A stretch of DNA of 64,000 nt from Maricaulis sp. (GCA_002692855.1 NZMJ01000046.1:193019-257018), one strand, 5' to 3'; shown: positions 1 to 8,976, counted from the stretch's first letter. Translations and numbers: made by a program. The notes: generated from the sequence alone by a model not told the origin.

Positions 1-1
1 G

Positions 2-883
2 GGTGGGCTCGTCGCCATGCCGACCGAGACTGTCTACGGGCTGGCGGCCGATGCCGCCGACGCGGAGGCGGTGGCGCGCCTTTATGCCGCCAAGGGGCGT
101 CCGCAATTCAATCCCCTGATCGTTCATGTCTCTGGTCCCGAGATGGCCGGGCAATGCGTCGAGATCCCGCCTCTGGCGCGCCAATTGATGACCGCGTTCT
201 GGCCGGGGCCGCTCACACTCGTGCTGCCGAAGAGGTCCGATGCACCGGTCAGCGACCTGGCGAGCGCAGGTCTCGATACACTGGGGGTCCGGATGCCGGC
301 GCAGCCGGCCGCGCAAGCCCTGATCGCGGCGTTTGGACGTCCCCTTGTCGCGCCCAGCGCCAACCCGTCAGGTGCGGTAAGCCCGACGACGGCAGCCCAC
401 GTTTCTGAAGCCCTGGGCGGCCGGATCGACATGATCCTGGACGCTGGCCCCTGCTCCGTCGGCGTGGAATCCACCGTGCTGGCCATCGACGGCGATACTG
501 CGATCCTGCTGCGGCCCGGCGGTCTGCCCCGCGCCGAGATCGAAGCGGTGACGGGCCCCCTCCTGCGCGCCGGAACGGACGCGCCCCTGGCCTCGCCCGG
601 CATGCTGAAAAGCCATTATGCGCCGGCGGCGACGCTGCGTCTCAATGCCGCCGCGCCAGAACCCGGCGAGGCCTGGCTGGCGTTCGGTCCGGAAGCGGAC
701 GGCTGCACCGCGAATCTCTCCCGGACAGGAGACCTGACAGAAGCGGCCGCGAACCTGTTTGCGATGCTTCGCCAACTCGACGCGGAAGGCCATGATTGCA
801 TCGCGGTCGCGCCCATTCCCATGGACGGGCTCGGCGAAGCCATCAATGATCGCCTGACACGCGCCGCCGCACCACGGGAATGA
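2..883 (+). CDS. L-threonylcarbamoyladenylate synthase (Sua5 type), 5'-truncated by the window edge
   Basis: Makes threonylcarbamoyl-AMP from threonine, bicarbonate and ATP, the first step of t6A37 tRNA modification. The frame is open to the window edge: GGLVA is readable before the Met at 17, so that Met is internal. The conserved MPTETVYGLAADA stretch and PLIVHV lie in the N-terminal YrdC-like domain. The S-A-N-P-S-G stretch follows at about residue 115. After it comes a C-terminal extension with GMLKSHYAPAA, which marks the longer Sua5 form rather than the short YrdC/TsaC. The stop abuts the next gene directly (TGA then ATG), suggesting co-transcription. Confidence 0.93.
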   Translation, partial: GGLVAMPTETVYGLAADAADAEAVARLYAAKGRPQFNPLIVHVSGPEMAGQCVEIPPLARQLMTAFWPGPLTLVLPKRSDAPVSDLASAGLDTLGVRMPAQPAAQALIAAFGRPLVAPSANPSGAVSPTTAAHVSEALGGRIDMILDAGPCSVGVESTVLAIDGDTAILLRPGGLPRAEIEAVTGPLLRAGTDAPLASPGMLKSHYAPAATLRLNAAAPEPGEAWLAFGPEADGCTANLSRTGDLTEAAANLFAMLRQLDAEGHDCIAVAPIPMDGLGEAINDRLTRAAAPRE

Positions 884-2281
884 ATGATGACCGCCTTTGA
901 ACGCATCAAGTCTGCCCTGGGCCCGAAAGGCTGGAGCGAGGATGCAGGCGAGCTTGCGGCCCTGACCGCAGACTGGCGCGGGCGCTATCGCGGCAACACA
1001 CCCTTGCTGGTCAAACCGGCCACGACCGAAGAGGTCTCGTCCGTTGTATCGATCTGCCACGAGGCGGGAATCGCCATCACCCCGCAGGGCGGCAATACCG
1101 GGCTGGTCGGCGGCGGAACACCGCAAGGGGAAATCCTGCTGTCGCTCCGGCGGATGAACCGGGTGCGCGAGATTGATGCCGCCAACGATTCCCTCACGGT
1201 CGAGGCCGGCTGTGTGCTCGAAACCATCCAGGAAACGGCCGCCGATGCGGGCAGGCTTTTCCCGCTCAGCCTCGGCAGCCAGGGGTCCGCGACCATCGGC
1301 GGATTGATTTCGACCAATGCGGGCGGTGTCCATGTGCTTCGGTACGGCATGATGCGCGAACTGGTGCTGGGCCTCGAAGCGGTGCTGCCGGACGGACGTG
1401 TCTGGAACGGCCTGCGCGGGCTCAGGAAGGACAATACCGGTTACGATCTGAAGCAACTTCTGATCGGCGGCGAAGGCACGCTGGGTGTCATAACCGCTGC
1501 GACCTTGAAGCTCTTTCCGCGCCCCGGCGAGATTTCGGTCGCGTTCACAGCGATCGAGGACCCGCAGAAGGCCGTGGATCTGCTCGGTCACATGAAAGCG
1601 GCCACGGGCGGCGCCCTGTCGGCACTGGAACTGGTGCCGCGCAACGCACTGGAGCTGGTAGTCGAACACATTCCAGGCGCGCGCGACCCGTTTGCCGAGC
1701 CCCATCCCTGGTACGCCCTGCTCGAAGTCGGTGCAGCCCGCCGCGGCGAAGGCCGCGAAATGATGGAAGCATCCCTTGCCGACGCCTTCGAGGCCGGTCT
1801 GATCCGCGACGCGGTGATTGCCGAGAACGAACAGCAGTCGAGGGATTTCTGGAATCTGCGCGAGCCCATCGCCGAGGCGGAAAAGGCGCACGGCCGCGCC
1901 GCCAAGCACGACGTGTCGATCCCGGTCTCACAAATGCCGGCCTTCATGGCGGAGGCAACCGCCGAGGCCGAAGCAATGATGCCAGACGCGATGATCATCG
2001 CCTTCGGCCATGTCGGTGACGGCAATGTCCATTTCAATGTCTCCAGGCGCGAGCCCGGCGCGGGACAGGACTTTGCCGACTCCACGGCGCCGGTCACCGC
2101 GATGATCTATGAGAAGGTCGCAAAATACGCCGGGTCGATTTCGGCCGAACACGGGATCGGTGTCCTCAAGCGCAATGAACTGGCCGACAAGCGGCCCCTC
2201 GATGTCGAGCTTATGCGGGCCATCAAGACCGCGATCGATCCCAAGGGGATCATGAATCCGCGCGTCCTCTTCGCGAACTGA
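884..2281 (+). CDS. FAD-linked D-2-hydroxyacid dehydrogenase (GlcD/D-2-hydroxyglutarate dehydrogenase family)
   Basis: A 465-residue flavoprotein that oxidises a D-2-hydroxyacid such as D-lactate, glycolate or D-2-hydroxyglutarate. The N-terminal FAD-binding PCMH domain shows PQGGNTGLVGGG (about residues 65-77) and the GSATIGGLISTNAGG glycine-rich stretch. The C-terminal FAD-oxidase domain shows GHVGDGNVHFNV and EHGIGVLKRNEL, which hold the metal- and substrate-binding histidines of the family. Two adjacent ATG codons (884 and 887) could both serve as start. The substrate cannot be decided from sequence alone. Confidence 0.85.
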   Translation: MMTAFERIKSALGPKGWSEDAGELAALTADWRGRYRGNTPLLVKPATTEEVSSVVSICHEAGIAITPQGGNTGLVGGGTPQGEILLSLRRMNRVREIDAANDSLTVEAGCVLETIQETAADAGRLFPLSLGSQGSATIGGLISTNAGGVHVLRYGMMRELVLGLEAVLPDGRVWNGLRGLRKDNTGYDLKQLLIGGEGTLGVITAATLKLFPRPGEISVAFTAIEDPQKAVDLLGHMKAATGGALSALELVPRNALELVVEHIPGARDPFAEPHPWYALLEVGAARRGEGREMMEASLADAFEAGLIRDAVIAENEQQSRDFWNLREPIAEAEKAHGRAAKHDVSIPVSQMPAFMAEATAEAEAMMPDAMIIAFGHVGDGNVHFNVSRREPGAGQDFADSTAPVTAMIYEKVAKYAGSISAEHGIGVLKRNELADKRPLDVELMRAIKTAIDPKGIMNPRVLFAN

Positions 2282-2354
2282 ATTCCGTCCCCGACTCGAC
2301 CGCAGCCGCCGGCCTGCCTAAATCCGGTATCCAAGCGACCGGAGACCGATTCCC

Positions 2355-3140
2355 ATGCTCGTCCTGCTTTCGCCGGCGAAACGTCTTAACTTCGACCCGA
2401 GCGCACACACGCTCGGCACCACCCGCCCCGCCCTGATCGACCGGACAGCCGACCTGTCCAGGGCAACGGCCAAGCTGTCGAAGCGCAAGATCAAGACGAT
2501 GATGGACCTGTCCGATGATCTGGCCGAGTTGAACTGGCAGCGCTTTCAGGCGCTTGATCCAGATTCGACGGACGGCAAGCCGGCCGCGCTCGCCTTTGCT
2601 GGCGAGGTCTATCGCGGGCTGAATGCCGAAGGTCTGACGGACGCCGACCTGACGTGGGCACAGGATCACCTGCGGATCCTGTCGGGTCTGTACGGCGTGC
2701 TGCGACCGCTCGACGTGATACAGCCCTATCGCCTGGAAATGGGCCGCAAGATCAAGACGAAGAAGGGCGAAAGCCTCTACGATTTCTGGGGTAGCGACAT
2801 CGCGGCTGAACTCAACGAAGCCCTCAACGGGCAGAAGAGCCGCGCCATCGTGAACCTCGCCTCGAACGAGTATTTCAGGGCCGTCGACCGCAAGACGCTC
2901 GATGCCGAGATCGTCGATGTCGACTTCAAGGAAGAGAAGGACGGCAAGGCCCGTATCCTCTTCATGTTTGCAAAGGTCGCGCGCGGCCTGATGGCGCGCT
3001 GGATCATCGAAAACCGCGTGACGGATCCGGGCAAGCTGAAGGATTTCGATATCGAGGGGTACCGGTTCGACGAACCGGCATCTGAAACCGGCCCCCTCAC
3101 CTTTGTCCGTCCGCAGCCGCCGAAGAAGCGCGCGGCTTGA
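2355..3140 (+). CDS. yaaA: Peroxide stress protein YaaA (UPF0246/DUF328)
   Basis: A 261-residue cytosolic protein of the YaaA family, which in E. coli limits intracellular iron and oxidative DNA damage after peroxide stress. The family signature is clear: LLSPAKRLNF at the N-terminus, LSGLYGVLRPLD in the middle, then LASNEYFRAV and DVDFKE. Length matches the family. GGAGA lies about ten bases before the ATG. The gene stands alone between the hydroxyacid dehydrogenase and the hydroxybutyrate dehydrogenase, with short spacers on both sides. Confidence 0.9.
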   Translation: MLVLLSPAKRLNFDPSAHTLGTTRPALIDRTADLSRATAKLSKRKIKTMMDLSDDLAELNWQRFQALDPDSTDGKPAALAFAGEVYRGLNAEGLTDADLTWAQDHLRILSGLYGVLRPLDVIQPYRLEMGRKIKTKKGESLYDFWGSDIAAELNEALNGQKSRAIVNLASNEYFRAVDRKTLDAEIVDVDFKEEKDGKARILFMFAKVARGLMARWIIENRVTDPGKLKDFDIEGYRFDEPASETGPLTFVRPQPPKKRAA

Positions 3141-3195
3141 CGCCCGCTCCGGTCCGGCGCATTTCGCGCCTGCACAATTTCACTGACGAGAGGAC

Positions 3196-3999
3196 ATGAT
3201 GAGCGCGCTCAAAACCGACCTGTCCGGCCAGGTGGCCGTCATCACCGGATCCACGAGCGGCATCGGCGCAGCGTTGGCCGAAGGACTGGCAGCCTGCGGC
3301 GCCGACATTCTCCTGAATGGTCTCGGCCGTCAGGACGAGATCGAACGGCTGCGCAAGCAGATCGAGGCCGACCACGGCGTCAAGGCACGCTATCACCCGG
3401 CCAACATGATGGAGGCCGACGAAATCGGTGGGCTGATCCGCTACGCGGAGAGCGAATTCGGCCGCCTCGACATTCTCGTCAACAATGCCGGCATTCAGCA
3501 CGTCTCGCCGGTCGACGAGTTTCCCGCCGCCAAGTGGGAAGCGATCCTGAAGATCAACCTCACGTCCAACTTCCATACGATCAAGCACGCCTTGCCGATC
3601 ATGAAACGGCAGGGATCGGGCCGGATCGTCAATCTCGCCTCGGCCCACGCGCTTGTCGCGTCGCCCTTCAAGTCCGCCTATGTCGCGGCCAAGCACGGCG
3701 TGCTGGGGCTGACCAAGACCGTTGCGCTCGAAGTGGCCGAAACCGGCATCACCGTGAACGCGATCTGCCCGGGCTATGTGAAGACGCCGTTGGTGGAAAA
3801 CCAGATTGCCGACACCGCCAAGGCGCGCGGCATTTCCGAGGAAGAGGTCGTCCGCGACGTGATGCTGGCCGCCCAGCCGACCAAGCGCTTCGTCGAGTAT
3901 GACCAGCTTGTCGGTGCGCTGATCTTCCTCGTCTCCGAAGCCGGCGCCTCGTGCAATGGCACGCACATCGCCGTCGATGGCGGCTGGACCGCGAAGTAG
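3196..3999 (+). CDS. D-3-hydroxybutyrate dehydrogenase (SDR family)
   Basis: An NAD-dependent short-chain dehydrogenase of 267 residues, most like enzymes that interconvert 3-hydroxybutyrate and acetoacetate in PHB or ketone-body metabolism. Visible motifs are TGSTSGIG (cofactor-binding Rossmann turn), NNAGIQHV, the catalytic serine in NLASAHALVASPFKSAY and the Y-x3-K pair in YVAAKHG. ICPGYVKTPLV and the Q-rich helix near AAQPTKRFVEYDQL are typical of 3-hydroxybutyrate dehydrogenases. Start choice between 3196 and 3199 is open (ATGATG after GAGAGGAC). The TAG stop overlaps the GTG start of the following NUDIX gene. Confidence 0.85.
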   Translation: MMSALKTDLSGQVAVITGSTSGIGAALAEGLAACGADILLNGLGRQDEIERLRKQIEADHGVKARYHPANMMEADEIGGLIRYAESEFGRLDILVNNAGIQHVSPVDEFPAAKWEAILKINLTSNFHTIKHALPIMKRQGSGRIVNLASAHALVASPFKSAYVAAKHGVLGLTKTVALEVAETGITVNAICPGYVKTPLVENQIADTAKARGISEEEVVRDVMLAAQPTKRFVEYDQLVGALIFLVSEAGASCNGTHIAVDGGWTAK

Positions 4000-4436
4000 T
4001 GAGCGAGCCGGATCGCCCCCACGCCTGTGTCGGCGTCGTTTGCCGCAAGGGGGACGAGGTTCTGCTGGTCAAGCGCGGGCGCGAGCCGCTGAAAGGCAAA
4101 TGGTCCATTCCCGGCGGCAAGCTCGATCGCGGTGAAACCGTCCGCGAGGGCGCGCTGCGAGAACTGATGGAAGAGACCGGCGTGACGGCCCGCATCACCG
4201 GACTGATCGATGTTGTCGATTCCATCATGGCCGACGCCCATTACGTTCTGATCGATTTCGAAGCCGAATGGATTTCGGGCGAACCCGTCGCCGGGGATGA
4301 TGCCGTGGAAGCCGCCTTCTTCCCGCTGGCCGAAGCCCTGAAGATGGTCAGCTGGGACGAAACGCGCCGGGTGATCACGCCGCGCGACAGCGCGATTGCA
4401 TCGCCCGCCCCGGCTTTGCCCCATTCCCTCGATTAG
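3999..4436 (+). CDS. NUDIX hydrolase
   Basis: A 145-residue single-domain NUDIX pyrophosphohydrolase. The box is intact: the region from GGKLDRGETVREGALREL to MEETGV fits G-x5-E-x7-REUxEExGU. I place the start at GTG 3999, whose G is the last base of the upstream TAG, because the protein then begins MSEPDRPHACVGVVCRKG. The longer reading from 3951 would lie inside the dehydrogenase. Likely substrates are ADP-ribose or damaged nucleotides, by family only. Confidence 0.85.
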   Translation: MSEPDRPHACVGVVCRKGDEVLLVKRGREPLKGKWSIPGGKLDRGETVREGALRELMEETGVTARITGLIDVVDSIMADAHYVLIDFEAEWISGEPVAGDDAVEAAFFPLAEALKMVSWDETRRVITPRDSAIASPAPALPHSLD

Positions 4437-4447
4437 ACTGCGCGGCG

Positions 4448-4861
4448 ATGCGTGTACTGGCTCTCATCCTGATGCTGGCACTGGCCGCCCCGGCCCTGGC
4501 CCAGAACAAGCCCGGCGGCGGCCCCGACCCGATTCCGGTATCACCGGGCGTCAGCCGGGACCGGGTCCTGCCCGAACTCGCCTACACGCTGGGCGAGCTG
4601 CACTATCTGGCCTTTGCCTGTGAGGGAAACCATTCCCAGGGCTGGCGCACGCGGATGACGGAATTGCTGGACCTGGAAGCGCCGGCCGCCGGCTATTGGC
4701 GTGAACGGATGATCGACCAGTTCAACAACGGTTTTCGCGACCAGCAGCGTTACGCGATGCGCTGCGGCGCCGAGGCCGAAGCCGAGCGCCGTGAACTCGC
4801 CAGCCGGGGGCAACGCCTGTCGGACGCGCTGCTCGCTCCTCTGGTGGCCGAGGCCGAATAG
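4448..4861 (+). CDS. TIGR02301 family secreted protein of unknown function
   Basis: A 137-residue protein with a clear Sec signal peptide (MRVLALILMLALAAPALAQ, cleavage after ALA). The mature part matches the alphaproteobacterial TIGR02301 pattern: LGELHYLAFACEG, GWRTRMTELLDLE and NNGFRDQQRYAMRCG, with two conserved cysteines that could form a disulfide in the periplasm. It follows the NUDIX gene by 11 bases. The function of the family is unknown to me. Confidence 0.75.
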   Translation: MRVLALILMLALAAPALAQNKPGGGPDPIPVSPGVSRDRVLPELAYTLGELHYLAFACEGNHSQGWRTRMTELLDLEAPAAGYWRERMIDQFNNGFRDQQRYAMRCGAEAEAERRELASRGQRLSDALLAPLVAEAE

Positions 4862-4911
4862 GCACGCAGCGATCCTTCCCTCGACTGCAGGGGGAGGAAA
4901 TTCGCACCGCC

Positions 4912-5676
4912 CTATCCGTAATAATCCTCTTCCGCCGCGCGCAGCTTGGATTCTTCCTTGTGCGGCGACAGCACTTCCAGCTTCACATGCCGGCGGCGGT
5001 TGGTGGAGATGACGAAGAAGCGCTTGTCGGGATAGTCGAGTTTGCATTCGAGCATCGCCGACGTGATCAGGTCGACATTCTTGGGGTCGTCATCCGACAT
5101 GCCGAAACTGTGCGGCAAGTCGCGGCCAAAGCGTTCAAGGCCGGTTTCCACACAGGCCCGGATCGCAGCACGCTTCAATCCGGCCGTGGTGAGATGCGCG
5201 CCAAGTTCCTTCTTCACCGACAGGTTCGACACGCCGTAAATCGCTACGTAATCAGGCTCTTCGGGAATTTCGCCCGCCGCCTTCAGCTCGCGGATACCGG
5301 CGCGGATCACCTCGGCGGAATGCTGGCGCGCCGTGATGACGGCAATCGGCCGGTGCTTCAGCACGGCATATTTGAAGATGTCCCAGCTGGGGCCTTTCCA
5401 GCCGCCTTCGGCAAGGCCCCGCCGGATGTCGCGGATCAGGTATTCCTCGCCATTGCGATCCTTGCCGTCCGCAAATTCGCGAAAAGCGCGCTCGGGCGGC
5501 GCGGCCCAGTCTTCCCACTCGCCCGCGATACCCAGATAGCCGCGAATGCCGTCGAACTCGGCCTGGGTGAGCGTTTTCTCCTCACCCGTCATGGTGTTGA
5601 GCAAATGGATCCGCGTCGGCAGGTGCAGGACGTTTTCGTCGATATCGAAGAAATAGAAACTCTGGCGTTCTGGCAT
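4912..5676 (-). CDS. HAD-superfamily-like protein of unknown role
   Basis: A 254-residue cytosolic protein that I do not recognise as a named family. It carries HAD-like motifs in the right order. Motif I is FFDIDENVLHLPT near the N-terminus (the D-x-D pair). A motif-II-like AVITARQ lies about 110 residues in. An acidic motif-IV-like MSDDDPKNVDLI is near residue 195. That suggests a phosphohydrolase using an aspartyl-phosphate intermediate, but the substrate is not evident. A C-rich hairpin (5692-5714) separates it from the dihydroorotase gene upstream. Confidence 0.6.
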   Translation of the reverse strand: MPERQSFYFFDIDENVLHLPTRIHLLNTMTGEEKTLTQAEFDGIRGYLGIAGEWEDWAAPPERAFREFADGKDRNGEEYLIRDIRRGLAEGGWKGPSWDIFKYAVLKHRPIAVITARQHSAEVIRAGIRELKAAGEIPEEPDYVAIYGVSNLSVKKELGAHLTTAGLKRAAIRACVETGLERFGRDLPHSFGMSDDDPKNVDLITSAMLECKLDYPDKRFFVISTNRRRHVKLEVLSPHKEESKLRAAEEDYYG

Positions 5677-5691
5677 GTCGTACCTTTACTG

Positions 5692-5714
5692 CCTCTCCCC
5701 CCCCAAGGGAGAGG
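5692..5714. repeat. C-rich/G-rich palindrome between genes
   Basis: CCTCTCCC at 5692-5699 pairs with GGGAGAGG at 5707-5714 around a seven-base loop. The same stem occurs in the composite element at 26283-26361, so this looks like one unit of a dispersed intergenic palindrome. No T-run follows on the minus strand, so it is not a convincing rho-independent terminator. Confidence 0.55.
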
Positions 5715-5730
5715 GTGGACTTCTGATCCT

Positions 5731-7068
5731 CTACACCCCCTCCGGCAGGGTTTCCATGAAATGGACGGGCTTGCCGAAGGACGGCGTCACGACCTCGTCG
5801 TCGCGCATCACCTGTGTGCCGCGAATGATCGTTGCGACGGGCCAGCCGGTCACGTCCATGCCGTCAAACGGTGTCCAGCCGCACTTCGATGCGATCCAGT
5901 CCGCCGTGATCGCGCGCCGCGCTTTGAGATCAACGATCGTGAAGTCCGCGTCCCAGCCAACCGCCATGCGGCCTTTGCCGGCAATCCCGAAGACGCGTTG
6001 CGCCCCGTGGCTGGTCAGGTCGACAAAGCGTTCCAGCGACAGACGGCCTTCGGCGACATGGTTCAGCATCACCGGAACCAGGGTCTGCACGCCGGGCATG
6101 CCCGACGGGCTTTGCGGATAGGGCCGGGCCTTCTCTTCCTTGGTGTGCGGCGCGTGATCGGAGCCGAGAACGTCGAACAGGCCCTGGTCCAGTCCGCGCC
6201 ACAAGGCTTCGCGGTGGCGAGCCCCGCGTACGGGCGGGTTCATCTGGGCGTAGGCTTTCAGCCGCTCATAGGCTGCAGGCGCTTCCAGCGTCAGGTGCTG
6301 GGGCGTGACCTCGCAGCTCGCGATGTCGCGGTGATCGCCCAGGAATTCGACCTCTTCGGCCGTGGAAATGTGCAGCACGTGAATGCGCTTGCCCGTCTGG
6401 CGCGCAAGGCGCACCAGGCGTTTTGTCGACATGATCGCCGCTTCGGCGTCCCGCACAATCTCATGACTGGTCCAGTCGCCGTCCACCGCCAGCTTGCGGC
6501 GTTCTTCCAGGCGGTATTCGTCCTCGCTGTGGAAGGCCGCGCGGCGCTTGATTGCCTTGAGGACGCGCTCGACACCGGCATCATCCTTGACGAGCAGCGA
6601 TCCGGTTGACGCGCCCATGAACACCTTCACGCCGCAGCACCCGGTCATGCGCTCCATCACCGGAAGGATATCGGCATTCTCGTTGGTCGCTCCGGCATAG
6701 AAGGCGTGATCGCAATGCATGCGCTCGGCGCGCTTCAGCTTGTCGAGCAGGGCGTCGGGATCAGATGTAGTGGGTTCCGTGTTCGGCATTTCGAAGACGG
6801 CTGTCACACCGCCCAGGACCGCCGCGCGCGAACCGCTTTCCAGATCCTCTTTCCATTCGAGCCCGGGTTCACGGAAATGTACCTGGCTGTCGATGACGCC
6901 CGGAAGCACGTGCAGGCCCGAGGCATCGAAAACCTCGCCTGCGCTGGCCTTCGACAAGTCTCCGATCTTGGCGATCCTGCCACCGGTCACGCCGATATCG
7001 GTGTGACCGCGTCCGGCGTGGTTGACCACCTCGCCGCCCTTGATGATGAGGTCGAATGTCTGGGTCAT
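5731..7068 (-). CDS. pyrC: Dihydroorotase, class I amidohydrolase type
   Basis: A 445-residue cyclic amidohydrolase. The likely reaction is carbamoyl-aspartate to dihydroorotate in pyrimidine synthesis; allantoinase-like activity is an alternative. Visible are DSQVHFREPG near residue 60, IKVFMGAST (lysine that is carbamylated in the family), AFHSEDEYRLEE, HVLHIST and LGSDHAPHTKEEK (catalytic aspartate). The usual HxH at the first metal site reads QVH here. I take the ATG at 7068, which overlaps the upstream glycosyltransferase stop as ATGA; a longer reading from 7095 would lie inside that gene. Confidence 0.82.
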   Translation of the reverse strand: MTQTFDLIIKGGEVVNHAGRGHTDIGVTGGRIAKIGDLSKASAGEVFDASGLHVLPGVIDSQVHFREPGLEWKEDLESGSRAAVLGGVTAVFEMPNTEPTTSDPDALLDKLKRAERMHCDHAFYAGATNENADILPVMERMTGCCGVKVFMGASTGSLLVKDDAGVERVLKAIKRRAAFHSEDEYRLEERRKLAVDGDWTSHEIVRDAEAAIMSTKRLVRLARQTGKRIHVLHISTAEEVEFLGDHRDIASCEVTPQHLTLEAPAAYERLKAYAQMNPPVRGARHREALWRGLDQGLFDVLGSDHAPHTKEEKARPYPQSPSGMPGVQTLVPVMLNHVAEGRLSLERFVDLTSHGAQRVFGIAGKGRMAVGWDADFTIVDLKARRAITADWIASKCGWTPFDGMDVTGWPVATIIRGTQVMRDDEVVTPSFGKPVHFMETLPEGV

Positions 7069-8027
7069 TGGCTCGTCCGCTCCAGCAGCCGGCATGCCGC
7101 TTCATAAACTGCATCGGTCGACAGATCGAGCAGCAGGCTTTCAGGGTGGCTCTTGAAATCGCGCGATTGCGCCAGCTCGCGGCATTCCTCGAAGCCGCGC
7201 GGACCGCGCACAGAGGCACAGTTTTCGCCCCAGGGACCATAGCGCCGCTCGTCTGACGGACCAAACAGGCCCAGCGTCGGCGCGCCCATCGCGGCAGCAA
7301 TGTGCATGACACCGGAATCATTACCGACGAACAGACGCGCCCGCTTCAACAGGGCGGCGACGTCCATCAGGTGCAGCTTTCCCGTGAAATCCACGATTCC
7401 GGCATCGGGCAGGACCCGCAGGATGGGGGCGGCATGTTCCTCGTCGCCGGGACCGCCGAAAATGTGGACTGCAGCACCCGCCATTGGTCCGCCCTTGCCC
7501 GCGAGCCGCCTGACCAGTTCGGCAAACCGGTCTGCCGGCCACATCTTGAACGGCCAGCTGGCCGACGGGCAGATCGCCAGCATCTGGCGTTCTGCCGGCA
7601 GATGTCCCAGGGCCCGCGCATAGGCATCGGCAGGCACATGGATTTTCGGCGAAGGCGGCGGTTCGGCGCGAATGACATTCGCGGCTTCGCGCACCTTGTT
7701 GTCCGGATAGGGGTAACGCCCGGCGACATTGCGTTCGTTTGCGCGAAGCAAATACGCAACCGCCGAGCCGCGCATGTCCACGACCCGGTCCCACTGCGTG
7801 GCCACAACCTGACGCCAGAGCCCCGGCCAGTGCAGACCCAGCGGCTTCTTGTGCAGGACGATCAGGCGTTCCAGTTGCGGTGTATTCTCCAGGATCGGAA
7901 CCGCCAACGGTCCGCAGGCTATTGTGAATTTCGCGTCCGGATAGATCCGGCCCAGATGGTCCAGAACGCCGGAGTTGATCACGGCATCACCGATGCGGGT
8001 CGATGTGATGAAGAGGATGCGCTGCAT
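7065..8027 (-). CDS. Glycosyltransferase family 9 (heptosyltransferase-like)
   Basis: A 320-residue GT9 enzyme, the family that adds ADP-heptose to LPS inner core on the cytoplasmic face. The N-terminus MQRILFITSTRIGDAV is the usual GT9 start, with a G-D pair near residue 13. The C-terminal half shows the P-S-A-S-W-P-F-K substrate loop and the nucleotide-binding stretch LFVGNDSGVMHIAAAMGAP followed by LGLFGPSDERRYGP. I prefer ATG 8027 over 8081 because it matches the family start. It is divergent from the YgfZ gene across 65 bases and overlaps dihydroorotase by 4. Confidence 0.85.
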   Translation of the reverse strand: MQRILFITSTRIGDAVINSGVLDHLGRIYPDAKFTIACGPLAVPILENTPQLERLIVLHKKPLGLHWPGLWRQVVATQWDRVVDMRGSAVAYLLRANERNVAGRYPYPDNKVREAANVIRAEPPPSPKIHVPADAYARALGHLPAERQMLAICPSASWPFKMWPADRFAELVRRLAGKGGPMAGAAVHIFGGPGDEEHAAPILRVLPDAGIVDFTGKLHLMDVAALLKRARLFVGNDSGVMHIAAAMGAPTLGLFGPSDERRYGPWGENCASVRGPRGFEECRELAQSRDFKSHPESLLLDLSTDAVYEAACRLLERTSQ

Positions 8028-8092
8028 GCATGCGGAATAGCCGAGCCGGGGAGTCTTGGCTAGCACGGGCGGTATCGCCATATGCTGTCTCC

Positions 8093-8878
8093 ATGAGCAT
8101 CGAATCCCCTGCCCGCCTGACCCGCCGCGCCGTGATTTCAGTCACCGGTGAGGACGCGCGTGATTTCCTCCAGCGCGTCGTGACCTGCGGCGTGGTGGAC
8201 CTGGCCGATGGCGATATCCGGCCGGGCGCCCTGTTGACCCCGCAAGGCAAGATCATCGCCGACTTCCTCATTCATGGCCGCGCGGACGGTGTGTGGATTG
8301 AACTGCCAACCGATTCTGCCCCTGCGCTGGTCAAACGCCTGTCCATGTACAAGCTGCGCGCCCGCGCTGCGGTCACGCTTGAGGACGGCCTCGCGGTTGT
8401 GACCGGCGACGGGGCGTCAGATCCCCGGTCTCCCCGTCTCCCGCGCCGTGCGATTGTTGCGGCATCGGATGCCAGCGGCCTGATGGTCGGCGACGAGGCG
8501 CAATCGGAAGCGGAGATCAGCGCCGGAATCCCCGCCTTCGGGCGCGATTATGGCGAAGCGGAGGTCTTTCCGACGGACGTCAATCTCGACCTTTTTGGCG
8601 GGATCGGCTGGAAGAAGGGCTGCTTCATCGGCCAGGAAGTCGTGTCGCGAATGAAGCGGCGCGGCACGATTCGCAAACGTACTGTCCGCCTGCACTGTGA
8701 GGGGCAGGCCCTTGTGGCGGGAACGGACATCATGCTGGACGATGTGCGCATCGGCGCCGTCACGTCATCGGCAGGCTCGACCGCGCTCGCCGTGATGCGT
8801 CTCGACCGCCTGGAAGATGCCCGCGTGGTGCAGGTTGCCGGGCACGATGCTCAGGTGGACTTGCCGGACGGTTCGTAA
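8093..8878 (+). CDS. Folate-binding YgfZ/CAF17-like protein
   Basis: A 261-residue protein related to GcvT that uses tetrahydrofolate to support assembly or repair of certain Fe-S enzymes. The diagnostic motif KKGCFIGQEVVSRMKRRG (K-G-C-x-x-G-Q-E) is complete at about residue 178. The N-terminal stretch VTGEDARDFLQRVVTCGV and LTPQGKIIADFLIH fit the family. Start at 8093 (MSIESPARL) is chosen because residues read upstream of it do not belong to the family. Confidence 0.88.
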   Translation: MSIESPARLTRRAVISVTGEDARDFLQRVVTCGVVDLADGDIRPGALLTPQGKIIADFLIHGRADGVWIELPTDSAPALVKRLSMYKLRARAAVTLEDGLAVVTGDGASDPRSPRLPRRAIVAASDASGLMVGDEAQSEAEISAGIPAFGRDYGEAEVFPTDVNLDLFGGIGWKKGCFIGQEVVSRMKRRGTIRKRTVRLHCEGQALVAGTDIMLDDVRIGAVTSSAGSTALAVMRLDRLEDARVVQVAGHDAQVDLPDGS

Positions 8879-8976
8879 CCAAGAGTACGACCCGACCTGC
8901 AAAATCGGGACCGGACAAACTCCGGGTCGCGTCCCCACCCCCGCCGCGCTAAACCGTCGGTCGAGGAGACTTCGCC

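Noticed and set aside
368-1909. Minus-strand 513-codon frame over sua5 and the dehydrogenase
   Set aside because: Shadow of two strong genes; His/Arg/Gly-rich with no family resemblance.
3951-3998. N-terminal extension of the NUDIX gene from ATG 3951
   Set aside because: It overlaps the end of the hydroxybutyrate dehydrogenase, and the NUDIX core begins after GTG 3999.
4960-6609. Plus-strand frame of 549 codons across the HAD-like and dihydroorotase genes
   Set aside because: It spans two reverse-strand genes and their spacer without start signals or motifs.
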